Assembly: GCF_026239735.1 (NCBI RefSeq)
Contig: NZ_JAPIVT010000024.1
Location: 1 to 64,000 of the forward strand
Origin: Pedobacter sp. MC2016-05
GTDB lineage: Bacteria; Bacteroidota; Bacteroidia; Sphingobacteriales; Sphingobacteriaceae
Reading direction: 5' to 3'
DNA: 64,000 nucleotides
The notes beneath the pieces were generated by a model. That model was not told the DNA's origin and did no database searches. It was given only the letters and a program-made list of their open reading frames with translations. Shown in pieces: positions 1 to 8,076 of this stretch. The translations under genes and the position numbers were made by a program. Position 1 is the stretch's first letter. Every line of letters starts with the position of its first letter.

Positions 1-333
1 CACTTCGGGGAGGATATAGGAGATGGCCAGGTCTGAACAGTATTTAAAGCCGATAAATACCGCGATTTCAAGGGCGATAAACAAGGGCAGTTTCCATAGC
101 AGGTGTTTTCTGTGCCTTAGGGCTGCAGGAAGGACGATCCTGGCGTGTGCATAGAAGAGCAGAATGTTCACCGCGTAGTGCAGAAGGTAAAAGATGATTT
201 TACTAAATGTGCCTGTCGCAAATGCGATGGAGAGGGATTCATAGATAATATAGATGCTCCAGCATCCGGCATGCAAAGCGACATTTTTGAGATTATTCTT
301 TAAGTTGGATATTGTTCCTGCGTAAGTCAGCAT
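1..333 (-). CDS. Sensor histidine kinase, LytS-like, N-terminal part only
   Basis: The frame is open from an ATG at 333 leftwards off the window edge, giving 111 residues. The visible part has alternating hydrophobic segments (for example around IYIIYESLSIAFAT, FYLLHYAVNILLFYAH and LPLFIALEIAVFI), which is how the membrane half of a Bacteroidota LytS-type kinase usually looks. The conserved histidine region (NPHFLFN) would lie beyond the edge, so the kinase assignment is inferred from the layout and the LytTR regulator just upstream on the same strand. It could be another multi-pass membrane protein. Confidence 0.55.
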   Translation of the reverse strand, partial: MLTYAGTISNLKNNLKNVALHAGCWSIYIIYESLSIAFATGTFSKIIFYLLHYAVNILLFYAHARIVLPAALRHRKHLLWKLPLFIALEIAVFIGFKYCSDLAISYILPEV

Positions 334-386
334 AAGCCTTGCGTAATAAGTTCTTGAATGGTTTTTTAGGGGGCTAAGTTTCCTTC

Positions 387-554
387 ATGAAACACAACAA
401 CCACCACAGATTGAGCAAGAAAACAGTATTTGTTTTCCGCTCCAGAGACCAGAAAAAGGGGATCAGTACTGACCCAACCGAAACCAGTATCACCATTATT
501 GTTACCGGTACCGGGGTAAACTTTGGCGCTCAGCCATCCCCAAAGAAGAGCTAA
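387..554 (+). CDS. Small RiPP-precursor-like peptide (55 aa)
   Basis: This 55-codon reading frame starts ATG AAA and ends TAA, and overlaps the last bases of the convergent LytTR gene. The peptide starts with a basic His/Lys/Asn-rich stretch, then RLSKKTVFVF, then STDPTETS and a Thr/Ile/Val/Gly-rich tail. A basic leader with an LxKKT-type motif followed by a Thr/Ser-rich tail is how many Bacteroidota ribosomal-peptide precursors look. It contains no cysteine, and no modifying enzyme lies inside the window, although the sequence stops 386 bases to the left. The reading frame and composition are seen; the RiPP role is inference. Otherwise it is a small unknown gene. Confidence 0.5.
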   Translation: MKHNNHHRLSKKTVFVFRSRDQKKGISTDPTETSITIIVTGTGVNFGAQPSPKKS

Positions 555-1288
555 ATTCTCCTGGAGACCCAGATTTTTTGGGCAATTAAATCCCGGAATC
601 TGCTGTCATAGGGTTTGCTCATCGGAATGGGATGTTTCCCGAGATAAACGACGTTCCCTACAATACGCGTTACGTAGGAACCGTTTATCAGATAGGATTT
701 ATGAACCCTGAAAAACTGATCATGTACGCAGAGCATGTCGGTCAGTTCGCTGATGGTCATGTAGCTGTTATGCCGCTCGCTTTCGGTGAAAACGTCTACG
801 TAGTTACCCGCTGCCCTGATGTGGGTAATACTGGATAAATCTATTTTATCAATTCTTCCGCGCTCCCCCGGCCTGAAAAATGCCAGGTCTTCATAACTGA
901 ATTTTCTGATTTTCTCTACAAAACATTCTTTTAGTACCCTGTTGACCACTTTGGCGAATGTTTCCAGTTCGATGGGCTTGAGCAGAAAGTCCCGTGCCCG
1001 TACGTCGAATGCTTTAAGGGCGTATCCGTCATGTGCGGTGGTGAAAATGATGTTGGGAGATTGTGTCTGGAGGTTTTCGGCAAGTTGTATGCCGGAGAGC
1101 CCTGGCATGTCAATGTCGAGAAAGATCAGGTCGATGTCCTGGGTCTGGCTGAGTTCGCTCAGGGCGTGAAGGGGTTTGGTAAAGGTTTTGTGTACTTGCA
1201 GGTTTGGGAATTCTTCGATGTGGTGAGTCAGGATGTTTATGGCTGACCGGTCGTCGTCAATGATGACGCAATTGTAGGTTTTTTTCAT
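551..1288 (-). CDS. LytTR-family two-component response regulator
   Basis: This 245-aa protein has an N-terminal receiver domain (about 1-120) and a C-terminal LytTR DNA-binding domain (about 145-245). The receiver has the acidic pocket DDD at 11-13, the phosphorylatable Asp58 in FLDIDMP and Lys104 in FLLKPIE. The C-terminus has the family's FFRVHKSYLIN segment. The length is normal. It precedes the partial LytS-like kinase on the same strand, with 217 bases between them that hold the small peptide gene on the other strand. It is expected to be cytoplasmic and to bind direct repeats upstream of its targets. Confidence 0.93.
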   Translation of the reverse strand: MKKTYNCVIIDDDRSAINILTHHIEEFPNLQVHKTFTKPLHALSELSQTQDIDLIFLDIDMPGLSGIQLAENLQTQSPNIIFTTAHDGYALKAFDVRARDFLLKPIELETFAKVVNRVLKECFVEKIRKFSYEDLAFFRPGERGRIDKIDLSSITHIRAAGNYVDVFTESERHNSYMTISELTDMLCVHDQFFRVHKSYLINGSYVTRIVGNVVYLGKHPIPMSKPYDSRFRDLIAQKIWVSRRI

Positions 1289-2137
1289 AAAAAATAGGTT
1301 GATTAGTGCAATTTAATATTTTTTATTCTGAATAGGAATACGTAATTATCACTTACTGATCATCTTAGCGCGCTATGCGCTTGATTTTTTAAGTTTTGTT
1401 GTGAAGTGAAATGAATGGGTAGTTAAGTTTTTAGCAGCATAAAGGGATGGAAAGTGTCCCTTTTTTCAGTTGAAATCTTAATTGCTTGAGCTTTTTAGGT
1501 TTTTGGGGTAGTTGCCTTGAATAAGACGTACGGTATGATGGTACCAGGGCAGTTAGTGATACAGGACAAAGTCGGTAATCAGTTGTAGTCAGTTGATATT
1601 GAAAATTCAGTGATTTTTGGATAATGTACCGGTTTGCAAGCCTGCGGTTGAATAGCGGCGTATTCTATTGATTTATCCACGCTAACTTTCCTGGTAAATA
1701 TTTGTATTGTCATGAATAGAAGGGTTTCGCGATAGTGAAACTGTCTTTTAAAGCTTACTAAGAGTGAATTGCTACTTCCCATGGTTTCACCTTCATCATC
1801 GTCCAAAAAATATTGCTTGCAACAATCTTATCTTTGAATGATGAAAAAGGACTATTTTTAAAATCGGAGAATAAACAATCTATAGTGACCACTGCTTTTC
1901 TACAAAAACACTGAATAATTTTAGCATCAGTTATCTTTATCGAATCTGCGGACTGTTCCAAAATTCAAGTTTAGGCTTTTCAGGTGCACTGACCAATTCA
2001 GATCTTTTTGAGCTGAAAATGTTTTCGTTTTTGCAACCGGGTAATAAAATAAAAATCGAAATAAGTAGAAAGTCACTTTAATAAATAAAATTTTAAAAAC
2101 TGAAATAAGTTATGTTTGTAAAAAAGAAATGTGAAAG
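1289..2137. other. AT-rich intergenic region, possible decayed gene
   Basis: No convincing gene is seen. On the minus strand two short frames overlap out of register (about 1961-1758 and 1806-1579). They meet at a run of six A at 1805-1810, so they could be one broken gene of about 120 codons, but I recognise no family in either half. Confidence 0.3.
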
Positions 2138-2575
2138 TTGAAAGTTTTTGATAAACAGCCGATTAGAGTATTGGAATACCTCATGGATCCTCGATGTCTG
2201 GAGGAGAAATCAGGTAATTCACTTTACGACCCACAGTTTACATTTGGTTATCAAAATATCGAATCTGTAGATGTTGTTACGACTTTGTTTAACATGAGGT
2301 ACTGTGTCGGACTCCATGATGAGCAACTTTTCCAATACTGTAGTTATTCACAGTTTGGATTTATTCCTGAAGGTTTTTTGGAAGATCTCAAATCCGTAGA
2401 GAATTATCTGGAGCAATATTATCTACATACAGAGAAATTTATGAGTTTATTTGGATGTAAACCCATGAAAGAAATTGAAAAAGATTATGATAGAAGATTG
2501 TATTTTAATGCTGTCGGATTATTAGAAATGATTAAAAGTAATGGGAAATACCCATTTCAAATTGCTTTTTCTTAA
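2138..2575 (+). CDS. Hypothetical protein (up to 145 aa)
   Basis: I do not recognise this protein. The open frame begins at a TTG at 2138 because an in-frame TGA lies just upstream; the first internal ATG is in YLMDP, so the start is uncertain. The product is soluble-looking and rich in aromatic residues (QYCSYSQFGF, ENYLEQYYL), with no signal peptide or membrane segment. It stands alone between two AT-rich gaps. Confidence 0.5.
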   Translation: MKVFDKQPIRVLEYLMDPRCLEEKSGNSLYDPQFTFGYQNIESVDVVTTLFNMRYCVGLHDEQLFQYCSYSQFGFIPEGFLEDLKSVENYLEQYYLHTEKFMSLFGCKPMKEIEKDYDRRLYFNAVGLLEMIKSNGKYPFQIAFS

Positions 2576-2880
2576 AACTAAGAATGAGTAAATGATATCT
2601 GCAATCCTTTCAATTTTGATTCGAATGCCCTGACTTTAGCATTGTGTTCTGCAGATGCATTTGTTAAACCGAGGGGTCACTTTCACCGAAATATACAACT
2701 ACATAACATAAAGTTGATACTTGCCTAAGATTGTACAATATTCGGATTTATAAAAGAGCATTGAGATATTCCCCAGTCGGAATGTGGTGTAGAAATAGCT
2801 ATTGTTGATAATAGTTAAACCATGCATTTAGCCGCTCTGTTTCAACAGGGAACTGAACACTGGATAAGTTATTGTTGCTT
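2576..2880. other. Intergenic gap, nothing recognised
   Basis: About 305 bases between the hypothetical gene and the 3' end of the sigma-factor operon. I see no gene and no clear terminator hairpin. Confidence 0.4.
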
Positions 2881-4050
2881 TTATTTCTTATTTAAAATAT
2901 CGGGCATGTTTATTGAGACGGCCACGCCGGTTGAGGATAATTTCGAGTTTCCGTAACCAATATTGGTCAACGGAATTTTAACGAAAGGGGAGATCGCAAT
3001 CTTCAAACGTCCGTTGATTTTCCTTTGAAACGTGGCAGCAATATTGGCAACACCTAAAAAATGCTGGTTCTGATTGCTCACCTCATAGCTTGATGGTCCC
3101 CCAGCATACGGGTTCTGGTAAGAATAGTTATACTTCTCTTTAAGCATCAGATAGCTGGACAGTCCGGTTGTAAGGATCATGGTATTTCTGCCATTCTCCA
3201 TCAATTTATAATTTACATTCAGCGGTATATCCAGGACATCACAGTTCGCGTGTACATTATTAGGCTCGTTTTTAAAAACATAAGTGCTCTGGGGATTGTA
3301 AAGGCTGAAATCTGAATCATAGATTTTTTTGGCGTAGGTAGCCCCTGTTGTAATGCTCAACCGCTTGGTAATGGCAAGGGTAGCTTCCAGTCCCATGCCC
3401 CCGCTTAGACTGCTCCGGCCTGTCCGCTGCACGCTGGTCAAATCCGGCGCTGCAATGATGCTCAGCGATAATTGCGGACGCTTGTTTTTTATTAATCTTT
3501 CTTTAGTGTTTGCAGCTGAAACCTGAAGGTTTGCATCGACCGGCGATATCTTGAGTAATACGGAAGCATACTCTGCCGGGAGATTCATTTTTCCGAGATC
3601 TATACTTGCCAATTTTCCGGTATCCGGTAGGAGCTTTTCATCATCTTTCCCTGGATCTGACCATCCATTGCCTTTTTTAATATGGCCCTTTAATTCGCTC
3701 AAAGAGCTTGCATGGCTCAAGGTTTCTTTAGGCCTTATTCTATTTTCGGTTTCCAATACTTTGGCTTTGGGTGAATCATGCGAGCTGCTATTAGTCCTGT
3801 TAATTTCAGGTTTGTTTTTCTTTGCCAGAAATGGATGTCCTGAATTTTCTTCAGGTTTCCAGATAAATAAACAAATCAACAGCATTGCTGCAACTGCACC
3901 GACACCCGCCAGCCAAAAGAAAGGAACGATGCGTCGAGGCTTATCATCCAGTTTTTTTTCCATGGCAAGCCAGTCCAGTTCATTGTATTCCAGATCCGGG
4001 TTTTCTAAACCCTCTTTGAATAATTTATCAATATTTTGCTGCTCTTTCAT
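2881..4050 (-). CDS. Membrane-anchored protein with beta-barrel-like C-terminus, sigma-factor partner
   Basis: This 389-aa protein has a cytoplasmic N-terminus of about 45 residues that includes DLEYNELDWLAMEKKLDD, one membrane segment (about 45-64, FWLAGVGAVAAMLLICLFIW), a polar linker, and a C-terminal half resembling the outer-membrane beta-barrel (PF13568-like) fold, with alternating aromatic strands and family-style phrases such as GMGLEATLAITKRLSITTG. Its ATG overlaps the sigma-factor stop by one base (TAATG), so the two are translationally coupled. That layout suggests it acts as the anti-sigma factor or its membrane partner. The domain reading is by eye; the regulatory role is inferred. 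Confidence 0.7.
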   Translation of the reverse strand: MKEQQNIDKLFKEGLENPDLEYNELDWLAMEKKLDDKPRRIVPFFWLAGVGAVAAMLLICLFIWKPEENSGHPFLAKKNKPEINRTNSSSHDSPKAKVLETENRIRPKETLSHASSLSELKGHIKKGNGWSDPGKDDEKLLPDTGKLASIDLGKMNLPAEYASVLLKISPVDANLQVSAANTKERLIKNKRPQLSLSIIAAPDLTSVQRTGRSSLSGGMGLEATLAITKRLSITTGATYAKKIYDSDFSLYNPQSTYVFKNEPNNVHANCDVLDIPLNVNYKLMENGRNTMILTTGLSSYLMLKEKYNYSYQNPYAGGPSSYEVSNQNQHFLGVANIAATFQRKINGRLKIAISPFVKIPLTNIGYGNSKLSSTGVAVSINMPDILNKK

Positions 4051-4670
4051 TACCTATTCGTATCTAACTTCAACTCTATATTATTCTTTTCTTCACTGTA
4101 AGATTGAATTTTGTAACTCAACTGATCATGTTTTAAAAGCATTCCTTGTAATTTTTGTCTTGCCTTGAAAAGATTTGATTTTGATGTTCCCGTGGATATT
4201 TTTAAAATATCTGCAATTTCCTCATGGCTGTAGCCGTCAATTGCAAACATGTTGAAAACCGTGCGGTATGCCGGGCTTAAGTTCTGGATCAACTTCAGTA
4301 AATCGGCGTAGGCCAGGTTATCATAATCTGTGACAGGGGGAGGAGGGTGATCCATGGTATCGACATCCAGGTGATGGGCAAACTTTAAATTCGCCCGGTA
4401 AAAATCAATGGCCGTATTGGTCACAATTTTTCCAAGCCAGGGCTGAAAGTCTTTTTCCGAGTCATATTTCGCAATATTTCTGAAAACCTTAAAAAAACTC
4501 TCATTCAGTATTCCTGACGCGTCCAGCCGGTTATTGGCATAACGCAGACATATGCCCATAGCAAAGCTATAGAAATGTTTGTACAGTGCCTGCTGGCTCT
4601 GCCTGTCATTTCTAACGCACCCTCTTATATGATCTTTCAGCTGTTTTTCACTGCCGGGATTGGTTGTCAC
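4050..4670 (-). CDS. RNA polymerase ECF-type sigma factor
   Basis: This 206-aa protein has the sigma-70 region 2 layout (LYKHFYSFAMGICLRYANNR, then FKVFRNIAKYD and FQPWLGKIVTNTAIDFYR) and a region 4 helix-turn-helix (LSPAYRTVFNMFAIDGYSHEEIADIL followed by TGTSKSNLFKARQKL). Length and order are typical of Bacteroidota ECF factors. It is the first gene of a two-gene unit with the membrane protein that follows. It lies 182 bases downstream of the DUF5777 gene on the same strand, so read-through from the cytochrome/YceI operon is possible. Confidence 0.92.
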   Translation of the reverse strand: MTTNPGSEKQLKDHIRGCVRNDRQSQQALYKHFYSFAMGICLRYANNRLDASGILNESFFKVFRNIAKYDSEKDFQPWLGKIVTNTAIDFYRANLKFAHHLDVDTMDHPPPPVTDYDNLAYADLLKLIQNLSPAYRTVFNMFAIDGYSHEEIADILKISTGTSKSNLFKARQKLQGMLLKHDQLSYKIQSYSEEKNNIELKLDTNR

Positions 4671-4852
4671 TTAATTCTCCTTTCGGCAATGATACGTGAA
4701 GGATATCGAAAAGGTTGCCTGCCTCATTAAATTTTTTATTTTTTTTTCGGATCAATTATCCGGTTCGTTTTTTTTCATGGAAAAGGGTTTATCCTTTTAA
4801 TCTGGTTACAATAGGAAGCACCGGCTCAGGTACTTCCCACTTCTTTCTTATA

Positions 4853-5827
4853 TTATTTTTTATGTTTATTGAAGGAAAATCTTCTGCTGATGCTAAACCC
4901 CCAGCGATATTGACCTTTGGTCCAGCTTGTCGTGGTCTCGGGGATAAACTGCATCTCCTGAATCGCGGTTGCGTTCGTAAAGTTCAGATGAAATACATGT
5001 CCCCCGGTTTCCATTTCAAGACCTACGCCCAGGGTGTTGTAAAATTTTTTAAGATTGATGTCTTCCAGATATGACTTCTGCTGTGAATTTCTGAAAGGAA
5101 CAGTGTAGTCTACAACAAAAGAAATCCTTTTATTTAATTTCAGCCTGCCACCGCCTCCCAGAGCAAACAGTTCGTTTTGGTCATTGAACTGGGTATAGTT
5201 TCTGTGGATATAGGTTGGTATGAGAACCAGTGAAAATCCGGGACTGAACTTCCTTGCAATGATCAACTGGCTGACATAACTCATCCGATCGGTGAACTTC
5301 TGGTACGAAGTAGCTGCGGTCGGATCTTCCCGGTTAGCTTTGACTGCTGCTGTGGTATGGCTTAAAAAACCGGTGATCGATACCGGCACCTGGTCATCAA
5401 TAGTTTGTTCTACCAGTCTCAGTTTCAGGCTAAGTTCAATTAACTGCTGCACGGCTGTTGCCCCTTTTGCCCTGGCTAACCCTACTGTTAACCGGTCAGT
5501 GATTCCATAGTCAAAGCCTATTCTGATATCCGTTGAATTATCCAGCCCGAAAAACTGGCTGATTCCTCCGTTACTTCCCGCAATGTCGCCGAAACGGTGA
5601 TCCACTTTGAAATCAAGTTCGTTTTTATGGATCGTTTCGTTGGTGTGCAGATTGATCAGTTTTCCGGATTTGAAAGTCGCCATCACCTTTTCACCCTTTG
5701 AGGACATTCCGCCAAGTTCTTTCTCCAGGTCATCCTGCGCCCTGGTCATAAAAGGTAAGCCCAGCAGACTTGATAGAAGCATCGCAATAAAACGGTGCTG
5801 AAATTGTTTGGTATTTGTTTTTTTCAT
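4853..5827 (-). CDS. DUF5777 family outer-membrane beta-barrel protein
   Basis: This 324-aa protein has a signal peptide ending near TRAQ and the family's opening after it: KSGKLINLHTNETIHKNEL followed by HRFGDI, then FFGLDNSTDIRIGFDYGITD. It ends in a barrel-type aromatic strand. DUF5777 proteins have no established function and often sit beside YceI and cytochrome genes. It is the last gene of a four-gene operon, two bases after the YceI gene. An outer-membrane location is inferred. Confidence 0.85.
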   Translation of the reverse strand: MKKTNTKQFQHRFIAMLLSSLLGLPFMTRAQDDLEKELGGMSSKGEKVMATFKSGKLINLHTNETIHKNELDFKVDHRFGDIAGSNGGISQFFGLDNSTDIRIGFDYGITDRLTVGLARAKGATAVQQLIELSLKLRLVEQTIDDQVPVSITGFLSHTTAAVKANREDPTAATSYQKFTDRMSYVSQLIIARKFSPGFSLVLIPTYIHRNYTQFNDQNELFALGGGGRLKLNKRISFVVDYTVPFRNSQQKSYLEDINLKKFYNTLGVGLEMETGGHVFHLNFTNATAIQEMQFIPETTTSWTKGQYRWGFSISRRFSFNKHKK

Positions 5828-5829
5828 TT

Positions 5830-6375
5830 TTATTGTTTTGGGAGATAGCTTGCCTGGATTTTTACATCAATGGTTTCGGCGATGTTTTTAAATACTAAAG
5901 AAGGGACTTTGATACCATGGTCTGCTATCCTGATTTTAAAAGCTGTCTTTGCCGAAAGTGTTCCTTTGGCTACCGAAATCGTAGCAGGGACCGAATAGGC
6001 CTTTGTTATACCATGGATACTTAAATTTCCCGACACGGTCACCTGATAATTTCCGTCTTTTTCGGTATTAAAAGCCCCTGAAATTTTTCCTTTGAATTCT
6101 GAGTAGGGAAATTTATCAGATTCCATATAATTTTCATTGAAGTGTTCTTCCATCAGCTTTTTCGGAAACCGGAAAGAGGTGTTGCTGACCTTAAAGATCA
6201 TCTCGCTATTTTTAGCATTTATTACAGAAGCCCCCGTATTACTTTTGGCTTCGATGTCTTCCACGACAGTACTGCTGAAGAAGTTCACCGTAGCATTTTT
6301 GCTTATCCATATGTCCTGTGCAAAGCCGATATGGACGGTCAGGCTGAGGATGATTAAAAAAATCAGTTTTCTCAT
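5830..6375 (-). CDS. YceI family periplasmic lipid-binding-like protein
   Basis: This 181-aa protein has a signal peptide (MRKLIFLIILSLTVHIGFAQ). The mature part matches the YceI lipocalin-like beta-barrel: NATVNFFSSTVVEDIEAKS, the F.MEEHFNENYMESDKFPYSEFKG-type core near 85-105, and SGNLSIHGITKAYSVP. YceI proteins bind isoprenoid or quinone-like lipids in the periplasm; the ligand here is unknown. Gaps of two bases to both neighbours place it in an operon with a cytochrome c and DUF5777, which suggests an electron-transfer setting. Confidence 0.9.
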   Translation of the reverse strand: MRKLIFLIILSLTVHIGFAQDIWISKNATVNFFSSTVVEDIEAKSNTGASVINAKNSEMIFKVSNTSFRFPKKLMEEHFNENYMESDKFPYSEFKGKISGAFNTEKDGNYQVTVSGNLSIHGITKAYSVPATISVAKGTLSAKTAFKIRIADHGIKVPSLVFKNIAETIDVKIQASYLPKQ

Positions 6376-6377
6376 CG

Positions 6378-6740
6378 TTAATTGTTTGGTAGTCCGTTGT
6401 CGAACCAGGTTTGAAGGGAGGTGAGTTCAGCGGCAGATAACGTACCGCCTCTTGGCATCGTTTTATTGACAAGCACCGAGGAACGAATCCGGGCTGCGCT
6501 GGATACAACAGAGGCATGGCCGTTAAAGGTCCATATGCCTGCAGCAGACCTGCCTGCACCATGACACCCTGCGCATCTGCTTTGTAAAAGAGGTGCCACA
6601 AAAGTTGCATATGAAACTGTGCTTACTGGCGGTCCCGGAACAGGTATATCGGGCTGAATTTCTTCGGCCTGACGTTTTGAGCAACTTGCCATGATCAAAT
6701 AAAACATGGAAACCACTGCTATGATGATCAACTTTCGCAT
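6378..6740 (-). CDS. Lipoprotein cytochrome c, one haem site
   Basis: This 120-aa protein begins with a lipoprotein signal whose lipobox cysteine is Cys20 (LIMASC). The haem-binding motif CAGCH occupies 56-60, and Met95 in NKTMPRGG is a plausible second axial ligand. The fold is small, like domains annotated as planctomycete-type or c-type cytochromes. It probably carries electrons on the periplasmic face of a membrane. It lies between the repeat lipoprotein gene (4-base gap) and YceI (2-base gap). Confidence 0.88.
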   Translation of the reverse strand: MRKLIIIAVVSMFYLIMASCSKRQAEEIQPDIPVPGPPVSTVSYATFVAPLLQSRCAGCHGAGRSAAGIWTFNGHASVVSSAARIRSSVLVNKTMPRGGTLSAAELTSLQTWFDNGLPNN

Positions 6741-6744
6741 ATTG

Positions 6745-7593
6745 TTAAGGGTTTAGAGGTGAGCTTAAGTTTAATACAGGCCACACTCCGGGAGCAGGAA
6801 CGCTTACACCTTTTGTTTCCCCCCTTTTTGCATCAGGACCAAAATAGTATAGGGGATGTCCTTTGAAGGTGAGCTGTTTTTTGCCGACAGCAGTAATTTG
6901 CATAACCAGGTCTTTGCTGATCATGGAGGGAAGATTAAGAATCTCGGATTCAAATATCGGCCAGGTGGCATTGTTTGACAGATCAGCTCTGGTGTAGGTG
7001 TTGACATTATAAGTATCGGGGGTAAATGCATACAAAGTTCTACCGGCAGCATCAGTAAGGTATTCGCTGATTCCGTTGCCTTCTTTGCTGTCAGCGGTAT
7101 AATTTCTTCCGTTTGCACCAACCAGTTGCGTTTTAGCCAGCATGATAGAGTAATCAGGTTTTCCAACAGACCAATTTCCACCTATGCCGTCACCCTTTAC
7201 TTCCCCGCTTTTTGTATCGCCAGCATAGTAGTATAGGGGCCAGCCCTTGAAGGCAGTTTGTTTTTTTCCGTCCGATCTGGTAATGGTTGTGATGTCTGCG
7301 ATGTTAAGATTGGAGGGAAGGGTAGCGTCTTCGGCATAGAATACCGGCCAAACCGTTTCACAGCTTCCTGTGCAGGTAGCAGTTCCGTTTGCATCTGGAG
7401 CGAAAAAGTAAAGCGCAAAGCCTCTCTGATCGGTGAGGATATTGCCGAAGCCCGCACCTGCAGAGATTTTCAAAGCAGTCTTTGTGTTCACCGGAGCCTC
7501 AGGATCCGGGCTTAGCCCGCTTTTTGAACAGGAACCAAGAAATAATGCAAGGCCAATCATGGCCACATTTAAGTTTTTAAAGGAATAGGACAT
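6745..7593 (-). CDS. Lipoprotein with secreted YxxxD-type repeats (PF03640-like)
   Basis: I chose the ATG at 7593 over one 13 codons upstream because it leaves a normal lipoprotein signal (MSYSFKN, hydrophobic core, LFLGSC). The product of about 282 aa carries two related repeats: GNILTDQRGFALYFFAPD with CTGSCETVWPVFYAED, and EYLTDAAGRTLYAFTPD with NATWPIFESE. Each is followed by a KGWPLYYYAGD or KGHPLYYFGPD segment. These are the marks of the secreted-repeat family of unknown function. It is the first gene of the cytochrome/YceI/DUF5777 operon, so a role near electron transfer is possible. Confidence 0.85.
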   Translation of the reverse strand: MSYSFKNLNVAMIGLALFLGSCSKSGLSPDPEAPVNTKTALKISAGAGFGNILTDQRGFALYFFAPDANGTATCTGSCETVWPVFYAEDATLPSNLNIADITTITRSDGKKQTAFKGWPLYYYAGDTKSGEVKGDGIGGNWSVGKPDYSIMLAKTQLVGANGRNYTADSKEGNGISEYLTDAAGRTLYAFTPDTYNVNTYTRADLSNNATWPIFESEILNLPSMISKDLVMQITAVGKKQLTFKGHPLYYFGPDAKRGETKGVSVPAPGVWPVLNLSSPLNP

Positions 7594-8076
7594 TGGATAA
7601 ATGATTAGGTTTTTAAAGTAATTTTTAATCATTACGGCAGGTTTTATATTTTGGTTGCCTATTCGATTATGTTATGGGGTGGTTTTTTATAAGATAATTA
7701 ATATCAGTCGATGAAGCGCATAGAGGCGTGGCTTTAAGTGCATGTTCGGTGATAGGGATTGATGAACCCAACCATTTTGCGGAAGTTGAAGGTTTGTTTT
7801 TGTGTTATCTAATTCAAGTATGAAGTGTATTTTGATACTTGCAACACATAGCATAAAAGCTAAGCTTTATGGAAGGGATACAGCAGGTAAACTTGATTAC
7901 AGTGGATTAGTTGTGCCGAAAGTTTTTTTGTGCAGATTATCCCCTTATGCTTCCAACTACCAAATGATATTAAACCAGATGCAAGTCCAATTGATAATAA
8001 GGGGGGCAGACGTTGATTTGAGCTCTTATCCTGAAAAACAAACGGGGAGTTATCCTTAGTGTCCTGCTATTCCCGT
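7594..8076. other. Intergenic region, start of the cytochrome operon
   Basis: This stretch holds the upstream region of the minus-strand operon and the 3' flank of the HNH gene. A short plus-strand frame (7802-8059) resembles no known family and was not accepted as a gene. Confidence 0.35.

Noticed and set aside
523..1246. Several open frames opposite the LytTR gene
   Set aside because: They lie wholly within the LytTR gene on the other strand and have no family features; only the 387-554 frame lies mainly outside it.
7802..8059. An 85-codon plus-strand frame
   Set aside because: Non-ATG-like context, mixed composition and no recognisable domain; it looks like chance in AT-rich DNA.
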